The notes: a model not told the origin generated them from the letters alone. A stretch of DNA of 15,976 nt from Bacillota bacterium (GCA_023443285.1 JAEZVB010000114.1:1-15976); one strand, 5' to 3'; positions 8,164-15,308 are shown, counted from the first letter of the stretch. Numbers and translations are program-made.

Positions 8164-8838
8164 ATGAAGAAAATAGTTACGCGGTCATTGGCAATGGGGG
8201 TTATGCTATTGCTGACAGTTATACTGAGCGGTTTTGCACAGCCGCAGCCTACCATTGTTACAGAACAGGTGGCAATTGACGGATATACTTTGCCTCTTCC
8301 CCAAATACGGGGCATGGAGGATCAGACGTTACAGCTGGGTTTTAATACTCTGGTAAAGAACAGTGTCGGTGCGCTCATTCACCAGTCCTCCTATGATTTT
8401 GACTCCGATCAGGTAAAGGTATGGAGTGCGCCAGGCAGCTTGTTTCAGCAAGGAGCAATTACCAGTTTTGGAGTTAACATCAGTACCTATATCAACAAGG
8501 CAGCCCACCCGAATAATCAGCACATCACCTTTACGATAAATACTGATAGCGGCCAGATATACAAACTGGGCGATCTTTTCGCAGGTAATGCCTATCAGGA
8601 AAAGTTGCCGTTGCTGCTTAGAAAGCAATTATCACAAAAGCCCTTTAGGTATTTTGCTGCACCAGACATTCGCGCAGACAGTATTAATTTTTACCTGACT
8701 ACTGAGGGGCTTGTTATTTACTTTCAACAAGGTGAGATTGCTGCGTATGCTTGCGGTTTAATCGAATGTGTTCTTCCCTATCCGGACATTGCCGATATAA
8801 TGGCGCCTGATGTGCTGAAGAAACTTAAGAACAAATAG
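8164..8838 (+). CDS. Exported DUF3298-like protein
   Basis: A 224-residue exported protein without known enzymatic role. The first ~26 residues form a signal peptide (basic start, MLLLTVILSGFA), probably cleaved near FAQ; there is no lipobox cysteine. The mature part has a pattern of alternating strands, and the C-terminal half contains FYLTTEGLVIYFQQGEIA followed by YACG and LPYPDI, the conserved core of DUF3298, a domain also found outside the membrane in RsiV-type anti-sigma factors where it binds lysozyme. Unlike RsiV it has no transmembrane anchor and no anti-sigma domain. AGGAGG lies about eight bases before the ATG. It follows the lipoprotein cyclophilin and ends at the terminator at 8850-8880. 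A lysozyme-binding or inhibitor role is only a possibility. Confidence 0.7.
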   Translation: MKKIVTRSLAMGVMLLLTVILSGFAQPQPTIVTEQVAIDGYTLPLPQIRGMEDQTLQLGFNTLVKNSVGALIHQSSYDFDSDQVKVWSAPGSLFQQGAITSFGVNISTYINKAAHPNNQHITFTINTDSGQIYKLGDLFAGNAYQEKLPLLLRKQLSQKPFRYFAAPDIRADSINFYLTTEGLVIYFQQGEIAAYACGLIECVLPYPDIADIMAPDVLKKLKNK

Positions 8839-8849
8839 GAAAGACTATG

Positions 8850-8880
8850 ACCAGGACTTGAATAGTTCTGGTTTTTATTT
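8850..8880 (+). terminator. Rho-independent terminator
   Basis: ACCAGGACT (8850-8858) and AGTTCTGGT (8864-8872) pair over nine bases with one G-U pair and a five-base loop, followed by TTTTTATTT. It lies 12 bases after the DUF3298-like stop and closes the cyclophilin-DUF3298 transcript. Confidence 0.85.
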
Positions 8881-8953
8881 GAAGATAGAATGAAGGATTT
8901 TACAGGTAATAGCTTGAAGTTATTTCTGATTTGACGATATGGAGGGATGGAAT

Positions 8954-9718
8954 ATGAAGCTTCAGGCAATCGATCAGGCTGCTGCCGGTTTCATTGCGGG
9001 AACACCGCTTAATGCTGCGACCGAAATTGGTCTGGAAAGAATATATGACAAGCCGTTAATTGGGGTGGCAAGTGCAGAGGATGCTTTATTTGCTGCTTGT
9101 AAGGACGAAAATATGGTTGGAGAGCGGCATTTACTGCCGCGAGAATGGCTGCCGGCGGCTCAGTCGGTCATTGCGTATTTCCTGCCCTATAGTCAGGCAG
9201 TCCGGGAGGCTAATCGCCAGGGCGAGTTGCCGGCTGTCGAGTGGCTTTATGCACGGATTGAAGGCGAGATGGTCAACAATGCCTTGCGCAAGTATCTGGT
9301 TGCCTGGTTTGAGCAGGCTGGTTACCAAGCGATGGCGCCAGGGTTAGATTCGCGGTTTGCTGTAGTGGAACGCAAAAGCAATTGGTCTGAGCGGCATATT
9401 GCTTATATTGCCGGGTTGGGTACCTTTAGCTTGAGCAGGTCACTGATTACTAAGGCTGGTACGGCCGGACGGTTTGGCAGTATTATTGTTTCGGCAACGG
9501 TAGCACCTACGCTGCGTGATTACCAGGAATTTGACAAATATTGCAGCAAATGCGGGGCATGTATCAAACGCTGTCCACCCCAGGCTATTGATAATACTGG
9601 CAAAAATAACGATATTTGTGCCGCGTTTGTTGATACTACAATGGTGCGATTTAAACCGCGTTATGGCTGTGGTAAATGCCAGACTGCTGTACCTTGTGAG
9701 GCTGCTATACCGGTGTAG
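8954..9718 (+). CDS. QueG-like double [4Fe-4S] cluster protein
   Basis: A 254-residue cytoplasmic iron-sulfur protein. The C-terminal part has a ferredoxin-like cluster motif CSKCGACIKRCPP (C197, C200, C203, C207) and further cysteines at C222, C239, C242 and C248 in the CGKCQ...PCE arrangement, which resembles the double-cluster end of epoxyqueuosine reductase QueG. The N-terminal ~190 residues (IAYFLPY, and later AYIAGLGTFSLSRSLIT) also match the QueG-like pattern. It is shorter than QueG and lacks its C-terminal HEAT repeats, and VPCE replaces the CPWN seen in QueG, so it is more likely a QueG-related redox protein than the tRNA enzyme. ATG 8954 is chosen over ATG 8939 because GGAGGG at 8941-8946 gives seven-base spacing. 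The substrate is unknown. Confidence 0.75.
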   Translation: MKLQAIDQAAAGFIAGTPLNAATEIGLERIYDKPLIGVASAEDALFAACKDENMVGERHLLPREWLPAAQSVIAYFLPYSQAVREANRQGELPAVEWLYARIEGEMVNNALRKYLVAWFEQAGYQAMAPGLDSRFAVVERKSNWSERHIAYIAGLGTFSLSRSLITKAGTAGRFGSIIVSATVAPTLRDYQEFDKYCSKCGACIKRCPPQAIDNTGKNNDICAAFVDTTMVRFKPRYGCGKCQTAVPCEAAIPV

Positions 9719-9886
9719 TCCTTGCTAAAAGAACAATATATTGAGCGATATGCCGCAAATACGAGATTAAGCATATAAACACTACGACATTTGCTAAAAT
9801 GCCGCTTTTTATTAGTTCCAAACTTTAATATGTTAAAGTAGAATGAGAATAGTTGTTTTCGATACTATAAAGTAAGGAAGAATTAA
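9719..9886. other. Intergenic region before the ABC importer, with an AT-rich dyad
   Basis: Between the QueG-like stop and the permease start. ACTTTAA (9822-9828) and TTAAAGT (9833-9839) form a perfect seven-bp dyad with a four-base spacer, 48 bases before the permease start, in operator position. TATAAA at 9866-9871 could be a -10, but I see no -35 at proper spacing. ATGCCGC occurs twice (9750s and 9799-9805) as a direct repeat without obvious pairing. No terminator follows the upstream gene. Confidence 0.35.
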
Positions 9887-10540
9887 ATGGACTATGTAAT
9901 AGGAATCTTGCCGCCGCTGCTGGAAGGCACGGTGGTAACACTACAAATGTTTTTTGCCACGATTGTTCTCTCGCTGCCACTTGGATTATTGCTGGCTTTA
10001 GCCCGTATTTCACGCTTTAAAACACTGAGTAGTGCGGTTGGCGTGTATATTTGGCTGTTTCGGGGCACACCGCTCATGCTGCAGTTGCTGTTTATATATT
10101 TCGGTCTGCCGTTTTTGCCGTACGTTGGCATCCGGTTAGATGATTATCCGGCAGCATTGGTGGCTTTTGTGCTAAACTATGCCGCTTACTTTGCCGAAAT
10201 ATTCCGGGCAGGTATTCAGTCTATCGATCGTGGCCAGTATGAAGGAGCCAAGGTGCTGGGAATGACCTATGTGCAGACCATGCGACGCATTGTTTTGCCT
10301 CAGGTCATTAAACGCGTGCTGCCTCCGGTCAGCAATGAGACCATTACGCTGGTTAAAGATACTTCCTTAATCTACGTTCTGGCTATGAATGACTTGCTAC
10401 GTACCACCAGAGCCATTGTGCAGCGGGATTTTACTACCATGCCGTTTATTGTTGCCGCCGTATTTTACCTGATTATGACATTGGTGCTTACCTGGGGATT
10501 TCAAAAGCTAGAAAAGAAGTACGCTGTATATGACGAGTAG
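9887..10540 (+). CDS. Polar amino acid ABC transporter, permease (HisM/GlnP family)
   Basis: Inner-membrane subunit of a polar amino acid importer, 217 residues. The N-terminus PPLLEGTVVTLQMFFATIV and the following IWLFRGTPLMLQLLFIYFG are typical of the HisM/ArtQ/GlnP family. The cytoplasmic EAA loop that docks the ATPase is present at about residues 105-140 (EIFRAGIQSIDRGQYEGAK, then LGMT and RRIVLPQ). Five membrane segments are expected. AAGGAAG at 9874-9880 supports the ATG. It lies 12 bases before the ATPase gene and is clearly in one operon with it. The matching periplasmic binding protein is not in the window, so the substrate cannot be assigned. Confidence 0.92.
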   Translation: MDYVIGILPPLLEGTVVTLQMFFATIVLSLPLGLLLALARISRFKTLSSAVGVYIWLFRGTPLMLQLLFIYFGLPFLPYVGIRLDDYPAALVAFVLNYAAYFAEIFRAGIQSIDRGQYEGAKVLGMTYVQTMRRIVLPQVIKRVLPPVSNETITLVKDTSLIYVLAMNDLLRTTRAIVQRDFTTMPFIVAAVFYLIMTLVLTWGFQKLEKKYAVYDE

Positions 10541-10552
10541 GAGCAATATACT

Positions 10553-11311
10553 ATGAACATGATTAATGCAGTAAATATTCATAAACAGTTTAATCAGCTA
10601 GAAGTATTAAAAGGGATAACGCTTTCGGTTGACAAAGGTGAGGTTATTGCCATTATCGGTCCTTCCGGTTCAGGGAAAAGCACGTTTTTGCGCTGTTTGA
10701 ACCGATTGGAAACCATTGATAAAGGTACTATTGAAATTGAGGGCGATGTGCTGGTATCAGACAGTGGTGATGGGAAGGTGAATTATGCCGCCGAACCTGA
10801 GGCAAGAAAGATTTGCCGCCGTATGGGGATGGTATTTCAACAGTTCAATCTTTTTCCTCATCTTACCGTGCTGGAAAACATTATTGAAGCGCCTATTACA
10901 GTCCAAGGCTTAAAGCGAGAAGACATTGTGCCTAAGGCCGAAGAACTGCTGGCCAAAGTTGGACTATCTGACAAACGCGATGTTTACCCCTCACGCTTGT
11001 CAGGCGGCCAGAAACAGCGGGTGGCTATTGCCAGGGCACTCGCCATGAATCCGGATATTATGCTATTTGATGAGCCCACTTCGGCACTTGACCCTGAACT
11101 GACAGGTGAAGTTTTGAAGGCTATGCGCAAACTGGCGGAAGAACATATGACCATGATTGTTGTCACTCATGAAATGGGTTTTGCCAGGGACGTTGCTAAC
11201 AGGGTTATTTTCATGGACAATGGTGAGATTGTAGAACAAGGGTTACCGGAAGACGTGTTTGGTTCACCGTCGCAGCCTAGAACCAAGGAGTTCTTGCAGC
11301 GAGTAGTATAG
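10553..11311 (+). CDS. Polar amino acid ABC transporter, ATP-binding protein (GlnQ/HisP family)
   Basis: Cytoplasmic ATPase that powers the adjacent permease. In 252 residues it has Walker A GPSGSGKST (about 37-45), the Q-loop FQQFNLFPHLTVLENI, the ABC signature LSGGQKQRVAIARAL, Walker B IMLFDEPTSALDPEL and the H-loop VVTHEM. A short extra segment (GDVLVSDSGDGKVNYAAEPE) between Walker A and the Q-loop is common in HisP/GlnQ-like ATPases of this clade. The start has AGGAG at 10539-10543, overlapping the stop of the permease. The Asp in FDEPTSALD and the catalytic Glu are intact, so it should be active. Confidence 0.95.
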   Translation: MNMINAVNIHKQFNQLEVLKGITLSVDKGEVIAIIGPSGSGKSTFLRCLNRLETIDKGTIEIEGDVLVSDSGDGKVNYAAEPEARKICRRMGMVFQQFNLFPHLTVLENIIEAPITVQGLKREDIVPKAEELLAKVGLSDKRDVYPSRLSGGQKQRVAIARALAMNPDIMLFDEPTSALDPELTGEVLKAMRKLAEEHMTMIVVTHEMGFARDVANRVIFMDNGEIVEQGLPEDVFGSPSQPRTKEFLQRVV

Positions 11312-11368
11312 GAGAACAGTAGAGCTATTAAAAATAACAAGAAAGGAAAAATGAAGAAATTTGTAGGA

Positions 11369-11389
11369 TCTGTTAGCATGGCTAACAGA
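11369..11389. promoter_or_regulatory. 21-bp perfect dyad in the lctP leader
   Basis: TCTGTTAGC (11369-11377) and GCTAACAGA (11381-11389) are exact reverse complements around a three-base centre. It lies four bases before the AGGAAGGG ribosome binding site of lctP. It may be an operator for a dimeric regulator (GntR/FCD-type regulators control many lactate genes) or an RNA hairpin controlling translation or processing between the ABC genes and lctP. Confidence 0.55.
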
Positions 11390-11407
11390 AGTAGGAAGGG
11401 GTTTATT

Positions 11408-12997
11408 ATGGATATTTTACTTTTCACGTTGCTACCTATTGTAGTAATTCTGGCTATGCTTATCATTTGGAAGCAAGCAGCCGACGTAAGCGGTATTGTA
11501 GGATGGCTAGCAATTTCGATTGTTGCCTATTTTGTGTTTCAGACAAGTGTGGAAGTGCTGCTTCGTTCGACAGCAGCCGGATTTATCAAATCTTTTGCCG
11601 TCTCGCTGATTGTTGCGACTTCACTATTACAGATGGCTTTTATGGAACAAACAGGGGCTCTTAAAAGAATTATCATATTTATTAAGACAATTGCCAGTGA
11701 AAGCCGGGCTATCCAAATTATGCTGATCAATATTGGCTTTGGTACTTTGATGGTGGCTGTTGGCGCAACTCCGGTATCGTTATTACCACCAATACTTCTG
11801 GCGATGGGTTACTCGACTAATGTAGCCATTGCCTTGCCGGCAATCGGTTATGATTCATTGTGCACCTATGCTCTCTTAGGTGCGCCCATTGTTGTATTTG
11901 TTGATGTGGCTAACAGTTTCTTCGGTAAAGGCCATGAGATTACTTTGTCTCAGGCGGGAATGGCCTTCTATATGTTTTTGCCGGTTGTCTCTACCTTAAT
12001 CGGTTTGTGTATGCTGTGGATTGTTGGCAAATGGCAGGCAATCAAAGAAGGCTTAATTCCTTGTTTGATTACAGGAACCGTAATTGGCGTAGTTTCTTAT
12101 TTTACTAATAAATATGATAATTTAGTTGTGCTTACCGGGGTATTATGTGGTATTGCCGTTATTATAACGATGGTTTTACTTTTGCTGGTTACCGGAAAAA
12201 CAATAATTGACAAGAGCAAGCTCTCGGCCGAGGAGCTTGAATATGAGCGCCAGTATCCATTATGGAAGGCGTTGACTCCCTGGCTATTATTAATTGCCTT
12301 TATTCTAATTTTAAATATACCTAAAGATGTGTTTAATTTCTTATATAGAACTGTAAAGATGCCGATTGCCGGGATTACGGCTAACGGCGCTCCTATTGAT
12401 ACACGGGCTCTGTGGAATGCGTATACCTGGATATTTGTTAGTACAATTGTGTCAATCCCATTTATCAAACCAACTTCGCAGCAAATCAAGCAAACGTTGG
12501 CTGTCTGGTGGAAACGGGCTCCCAGGCCGGTTTTCTCGGCTGCAATCTTTTTTGCTATCGGTGAAATCATGAATATGTCTGGCTATAGTATGGTTACAGG
12601 CAAGTTTGAAACAGCCAGTATGGTCAAAGTATTGGCAGATTACTCAGCGCTGTATTTCCATGATTCCTATGGTGCTATTGTCGCATTTATCGGTTTGTTT
12701 GGCGGGTTTATTACCGGCAGTGAAGCCTCAACCATTGCGATGTTTGCCAAATACACGATGACTACGGCGAAAAACCTTGATATGAATTTATTAGGAACAA
12801 TTATTATCACCGCCGGTCTGGCTTTTGGCGGCGGCTTGGCAAGTGTAATTTCTCCAGCAAAATTGCAAAATGCGGCAGCTTCGATTGATAAGCTGGGACA
12901 TGAAAACCAGATTATCCGCATTGCATTTATATTTTCGATAATTATCACGCTGGTTACTTCGCTGTTTGTTGTTTTGTTGCTCAAGACGGCAATTTAA
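11408..12997 (+). CDS. lctP: L-lactate permease family transporter
   Basis: A polytopic membrane carrier of the LctP family that takes up L-lactate (and often D-lactate or glycolate) with protons. Landmarks are GATPVSLLPPILLAMGYS, ALPAIGYDSLCTYALLGAP and near the C-terminus GGFITGSEASTIAMFAK, matching the LctP signature regions. About 12-14 membrane segments are visible and 529 residues is close to the usual 520-560. I prefer ATG 11408 because AGGAAGGG (11393-11400) has seven-base spacing and the protein then starts directly with a membrane helix. ATG 11351, after GAAAGGAAAA, would add 19 soluble residues and put the 21-bp dyad inside coding sequence. Forty to a hundred bases separate it from the ATPase gene with no terminator, so read-through is possible. 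No lactate dehydrogenase genes are in view. Some family members may carry other acids. Confidence 0.85.
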   Translation: MDILLFTLLPIVVILAMLIIWKQAADVSGIVGWLAISIVAYFVFQTSVEVLLRSTAAGFIKSFAVSLIVATSLLQMAFMEQTGALKRIIIFIKTIASESRAIQIMLINIGFGTLMVAVGATPVSLLPPILLAMGYSTNVAIALPAIGYDSLCTYALLGAPIVVFVDVANSFFGKGHEITLSQAGMAFYMFLPVVSTLIGLCMLWIVGKWQAIKEGLIPCLITGTVIGVVSYFTNKYDNLVVLTGVLCGIAVIITMVLLLLVTGKTIIDKSKLSAEELEYERQYPLWKALTPWLLLIAFILILNIPKDVFNFLYRTVKMPIAGITANGAPIDTRALWNAYTWIFVSTIVSIPFIKPTSQQIKQTLAVWWKRAPRPVFSAAIFFAIGEIMNMSGYSMVTGKFETASMVKVLADYSALYFHDSYGAIVAFIGLFGGFITGSEASTIAMFAKYTMTTAKNLDMNLLGTIIITAGLAFGGGLASVISPAKLQNAAASIDKLGHENQIIRIAFIFSIIITLVTSLFVVLLLKTAI

Positions 12998-13037
12998 ACC
13001 TAGGGGTTTCGAGCGAGGTATTTGCAAAAGAAAAAAA

Positions 13038-13077
13038 GGCTTGTGCCGAGCCTTTTGGCGAAAGCACAAGCCGTTTT
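13038..13077 (+). terminator. Rho-independent terminator after lctP
   Basis: GGCTTGTGC (13038-13046) and GCACAAGCC (13064-13072) form a perfect nine-bp stem preceded by an A run and followed by GTTTTT. The 17-base loop itself can form a small GCC-TTTT-GGC hairpin. It lies 40 bases after the lctP stop. Confidence 0.85.
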
Positions 13078-13151
13078 TGGTATATAGAATTCATGAGTTT
13101 TGCAATCCAATAAGTCCTTATAAAAAACAAAGAGTGGCAAGGTAAAAGCCC

Positions 13152-13225
13152 GGCACAGACGGCCATTATACAACGCTCCGCCGTTAGCACTTAACCTCCG
13201 CTTATGCATAATGGCCGCCTGTGCC
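13152..13225. repeat. 18-bp inverted repeat with 38-base loop
   Basis: GGCACAGACGGCCATTAT (13152-13169) pairs with ATAATGGCCGCCTGTGCC (13208-13225) at 17 of 18 positions plus one possible G-U pair. The loop contains CTCCGC twice (about 13175 and 13196) and a small GTTAGCACTTAAC near-palindrome. No T-run follows, so it is not a simple terminator. The single change retaining pairing as G-U on one strand is compatible with selection on an RNA. Confidence 0.7.
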
Positions 13226-13402
13226 TTTGTACTGTGTACGATCGACTTGAGCAAGATGCGGTGCTTTTGTCTTGTTAACTCTACCCATAAGGTAGTACCG
13301 CTATCCACTTGTCTAAAGAATTGTAGCCCAGAAGGTGGTACTCCCGCACTCTTCGTAACTTCCGTAACCCCTGGCCTTTGCCGGAAAAAGCGTTCCGCAG
13401 GA

Positions 13403-13488
13403 GAAAAGCCGGGTGATATTCCGTTAAGAAATCCGTACTGTTTGAGCGTAGCGAGTTTGCGGATTTTAGGAATATCGCCCGGCTTTTC
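13403..13488. repeat. Long two-step imperfect hairpin
   Basis: The outer arms are 13403-13422 (GAAAAGCCGGGTGATATTCC) and 13469-13488 (GGAATATCGCCCGGCTTTTC), pairing over 20 bases with one G-U or A-C position depending on strand. After an asymmetric internal loop, AAATCCG (13429-13435) and CGGATTT (13460-13466) pair again. The apical loop holds GAGCGTAGCGAG, a sequence I associate with interspersed repeats of several Bacillota. This is the strongest fold in the region. Confidence 0.7.
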
Positions 13489-13520
13489 AGCTTTTGGAGG
13501 CTTTAGGCCTAGACCTTTTG

Positions 13521-13549
13521 CTTACCTTTGGGGCAATGCCAAAAGTAAG
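13521..13549. repeat. 11-bp imperfect hairpin
   Basis: CTTACCTTTGG (13521-13531) and CCAAAAGTAAG (13539-13549) pair at 10 of 11 positions around a seven-base loop. It follows the palindrome TAGGCCTA at 13504-13511 and belongs to the same structured region. Confidence 0.5.
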
Positions 13550-13628
13550 ACCGTTCCTTGCTTTCTTTTGATTTTTTCTCGGTTTTATATATTATTGTAT
13601 CAATTATGACTGTGCGGAAATTTTGTCT

Positions 13629-13646
13629 TGTAAAAACATTTTTACA
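13629..13646. promoter_or_regulatory. AT-rich dyad TGTAAAAA / TTTTTACA
   Basis: A perfect eight-bp inverted repeat with a two-base centre (CA at 13637-13638). It lies in AT-rich DNA downstream of putP. Function unknown; it could be a weak hairpin, a protein site, or chance in AT-rich sequence. Confidence 0.3.
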
Positions 13647-13711
13647 GTGAAATATAAGGCGTTTTCACACCGCCTGTCATCCCTTTGACACCCAAATTTC
13701 TTTCAAAATTA

Positions 13712-13759
13712 AAAAGCGAGATTGCTTCACTGATGTTCACAGTGAGCAATCTCGCTTTT
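13712..13759. terminator. Rho-independent terminator of putP (bidirectional)
   Basis: A ~20-bp stem formed by 13712-13732 (AAAAGCGAGATTGCTTCACTG) and 13740-13759, broken only by one bulged base, with a seven-base loop and A/T runs on both sides. It lies 36 bases beyond the reverse-strand putP stop and would also stop forward transcription from the repeat region. Confidence 0.85.
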
Positions 13760-13795
13760 GGTTTTATCCGATGACTAGAATTAAGTCTCCATTTA

Positions 13796-15277
13796 TCAGA
13801 TATTGCTTTGGTTTACTTGTTCAAACTCATCAAGAATCTCTTGCGCTGGTGGCGTATCCAAAACACTCACAACATAAATAGCCAGACAGGACAAGATAAA
13901 GCCAGGCACAATTTCATATAGCCCAAACAGCGCCATCTGTTTCCAGATAAGTACGGTGATGCCGCCGACGACAATGCCGGCTAAGGCGCCATTGCGAGTC
14001 ATACGATTCCAGAAGAGTGACAGAACCAGTGCTGGGCCAAAAGCAGCGCCAAAGCCGGCCCAGGCATAGGATACCATATCTAATACGAAGTTATTGGGGT
14101 CAAGGCCAATAAGAACGGCAATAACCGTAACGCCAATGACGGTCATACGGCTAACCCAAACCAGCTGTTTCTCACTGGCGTTTTTGTTAATTAAGGCTTT
14201 ATAAAAGTCTTGGGATACAGCTGAGGCCGTAACTAATAACTGGGATGAAGCAGTACTCATAACAGCGGCCAAAACAGCCGAGAGAATAAGACCAGCAAAA
14301 AAACTAGAGAAAAGATTATGAGTCATAACCATAAATACTGTCTCAACCGCCGAACCTGTGAGCGGTTGTTGTAAATATACCCGGCCAACCATACCAACCA
14401 GCACCGCCGCCGATAATGACAAGATAACCCAGGTCATAGCGATCTTGGTAGCATGCTTAATTTGCGAAGATGATTTGATGGCCATGAAGCGAACTAAGAT
14501 ATGAGGTTGGCCAAAATAGCCAAGCCCCCAAGCCAAAAGAGAAATAATAGCGATAAGCGATAAAGGTTTACCTTCCGGAGTGGTAAAGGGGTTAAACATT
14601 TCGGCATTCAAGGTAGACAAAGCCGCAGCCGTAGTTGCCGGGCCGCCCATCATGAAGGCAGCGGTAATCGGCACAGCCAGGATGGCAAAAAACATCATGA
14701 CACCTTGTACAAAGTCTGTCCAGCACACCGCCATAAAGCCACCAAGAAAGGTGTAAAAAACTACGACAAAAGCGCCTAAAATCATGGCCCAGTTGTAGGG
14801 AATACCAAACACCGTGTTGAATAATTTTCCGCCGGCAACAAAGCCAGAAGACGTATAAATCAAAAAGAAAATAAGAATAAATACTGCGGATATAACCCGG
14901 AGAGTTTGGGAGTTATCCCGAAAACGGTTCTGCAAATAATCAGGCACGGTCAGTGAATCATTGGCGACCTCTGTGTATTTGCGGAGTCGCGTGGCGATAA
15001 ACTGCCAGTTGGCCCAGGTTCCTAAAATCAGTCCTAGAGCAATCCAGCCTGCGCCAAGCCCAGCCACATAGGCATAACCCGGCAGTCCCATGAGCATCCA
15101 GCCACTCATATCAGAAGCTTCGGCACTCATTGAGGTAACCCAGGCACCTAGCTGACGGCCGCCTAATATGTACTCTGACATTTTTTGTTCTTGCCGCCAA
15201 TAATAGATACCAATCGCCATCATTGCGCTCAGATAAACAACAAAGGCAATAATGACTCCCATATTCAATTCTAACAT
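13796..15277 (-). CDS. putP: Sodium/proline symporter PutP
   Basis: Na+-coupled proline uptake carrier of the solute:sodium symporter family, 493 residues and 13 expected helices. The N-terminal half has YILGGRQLGAWVTSMSAEAS followed by DMSGWMLMGLPG, the strongly conserved PutP signature containing residues of the Na+ and proline sites, and later GYFGQPHILVRFMA, also typical of PutP. The C-terminal part (SYAWAGFGAAFGPALVLSLF, WNRMTRNGA) fits the family as well. AAGGAGGGG (15288-15296, reverse) is ten bases upstream of the ATG. Flanked by its own promoter and terminator, it appears to be a single-gene unit. Proline is the most probable substrate; related symporters for other solutes usually lack the SAEASDMSGW stretch. 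Confidence 0.93.
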   Translation of the reverse strand: MLELNMGVIIAFVVYLSAMMAIGIYYWRQEQKMSEYILGGRQLGAWVTSMSAEASDMSGWMLMGLPGYAYVAGLGAGWIALGLILGTWANWQFIATRLRKYTEVANDSLTVPDYLQNRFRDNSQTLRVISAVFILIFFLIYTSSGFVAGGKLFNTVFGIPYNWAMILGAFVVVFYTFLGGFMAVCWTDFVQGVMMFFAILAVPITAAFMMGGPATTAAALSTLNAEMFNPFTTPEGKPLSLIAIISLLAWGLGYFGQPHILVRFMAIKSSSQIKHATKIAMTWVILSLSAAVLVGMVGRVYLQQPLTGSAVETVFMVMTHNLFSSFFAGLILSAVLAAVMSTASSQLLVTASAVSQDFYKALINKNASEKQLVWVSRMTVIGVTVIAVLIGLDPNNFVLDMVSYAWAGFGAAFGPALVLSLFWNRMTRNGALAGIVVGGITVLIWKQMALFGLYEIVPGFILSCLAIYVVSVLDTPPAQEILDEFEQVNQSNI

Positions 15278-15294
15278 GTGTATATATCCCCTCC

Positions 15295-15307
15295 TTACAA
15301 TATGTAA
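15295..15307. promoter_or_regulatory. TTACA-ATA-TGTAA dyad at the putP transcription start
   Basis: A perfect five-bp dyad around the predicted transcription start of putP, touching its ribosome binding site. Further TGTAA copies lie upstream at 15324, 15350 and 15356. The position suits a repressor site, but the arms are short and AT-rich. Confidence 0.35.
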
Positions 15308-15308
15308 A

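Larger units (their letters stand above)
13081..13711. other. Gene-poor region rich in long inverted repeats
   Basis: No convincing gene lies between the lctP terminator and the putP terminator. Both strands have long stop-free stretches: forward 13211-13609 (132 codons from an ATG with no ribosome binding site) and reverse from about 13521 down to 13000 (about 174 codons, with only an internal GTG as possible start). Each is Cys/Arg/Pro/Ser-rich and unlike a folded protein. The stretch instead holds several imperfect inverted repeats (13152-13225, 13403-13488, 13521-13549) plus smaller palindromes, suggesting a structured non-coding or interspersed repeat element. The last part (13560-13711) is AT-rich and has only the dyad at 13629-13646. 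Confidence 0.6.

Noticed and set aside
7830..8315. 161-codon reverse frame across the cyclophilin and DUF3298 genes
   Set aside because: Antisense to two well-supported genes, with no family resemblance or ribosome binding site.
11351..11407. N-terminal extension of LctP from ATG 11351
   Set aside because: Its ribosome binding site is too close to the ATG, the 19 extra residues are soluble and unlike the family, and they contain the 21-bp dyad.
13287..13348. T-box-like strings (AAGGTAGTACCGCT and GAAGGTGGTACTCCCGC)
   Set aside because: They only partly match the T-box TGG-ACCGCG core, lack a specifier stem and leader, and no tRNA-synthetase or amino acid gene follows on that strand.
13211..13609. 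132-codon forward frame as a real gene
   Set aside because: No ribosome binding site, odd composition, overlaps long inverted repeats and an equally long open frame on the other strand.
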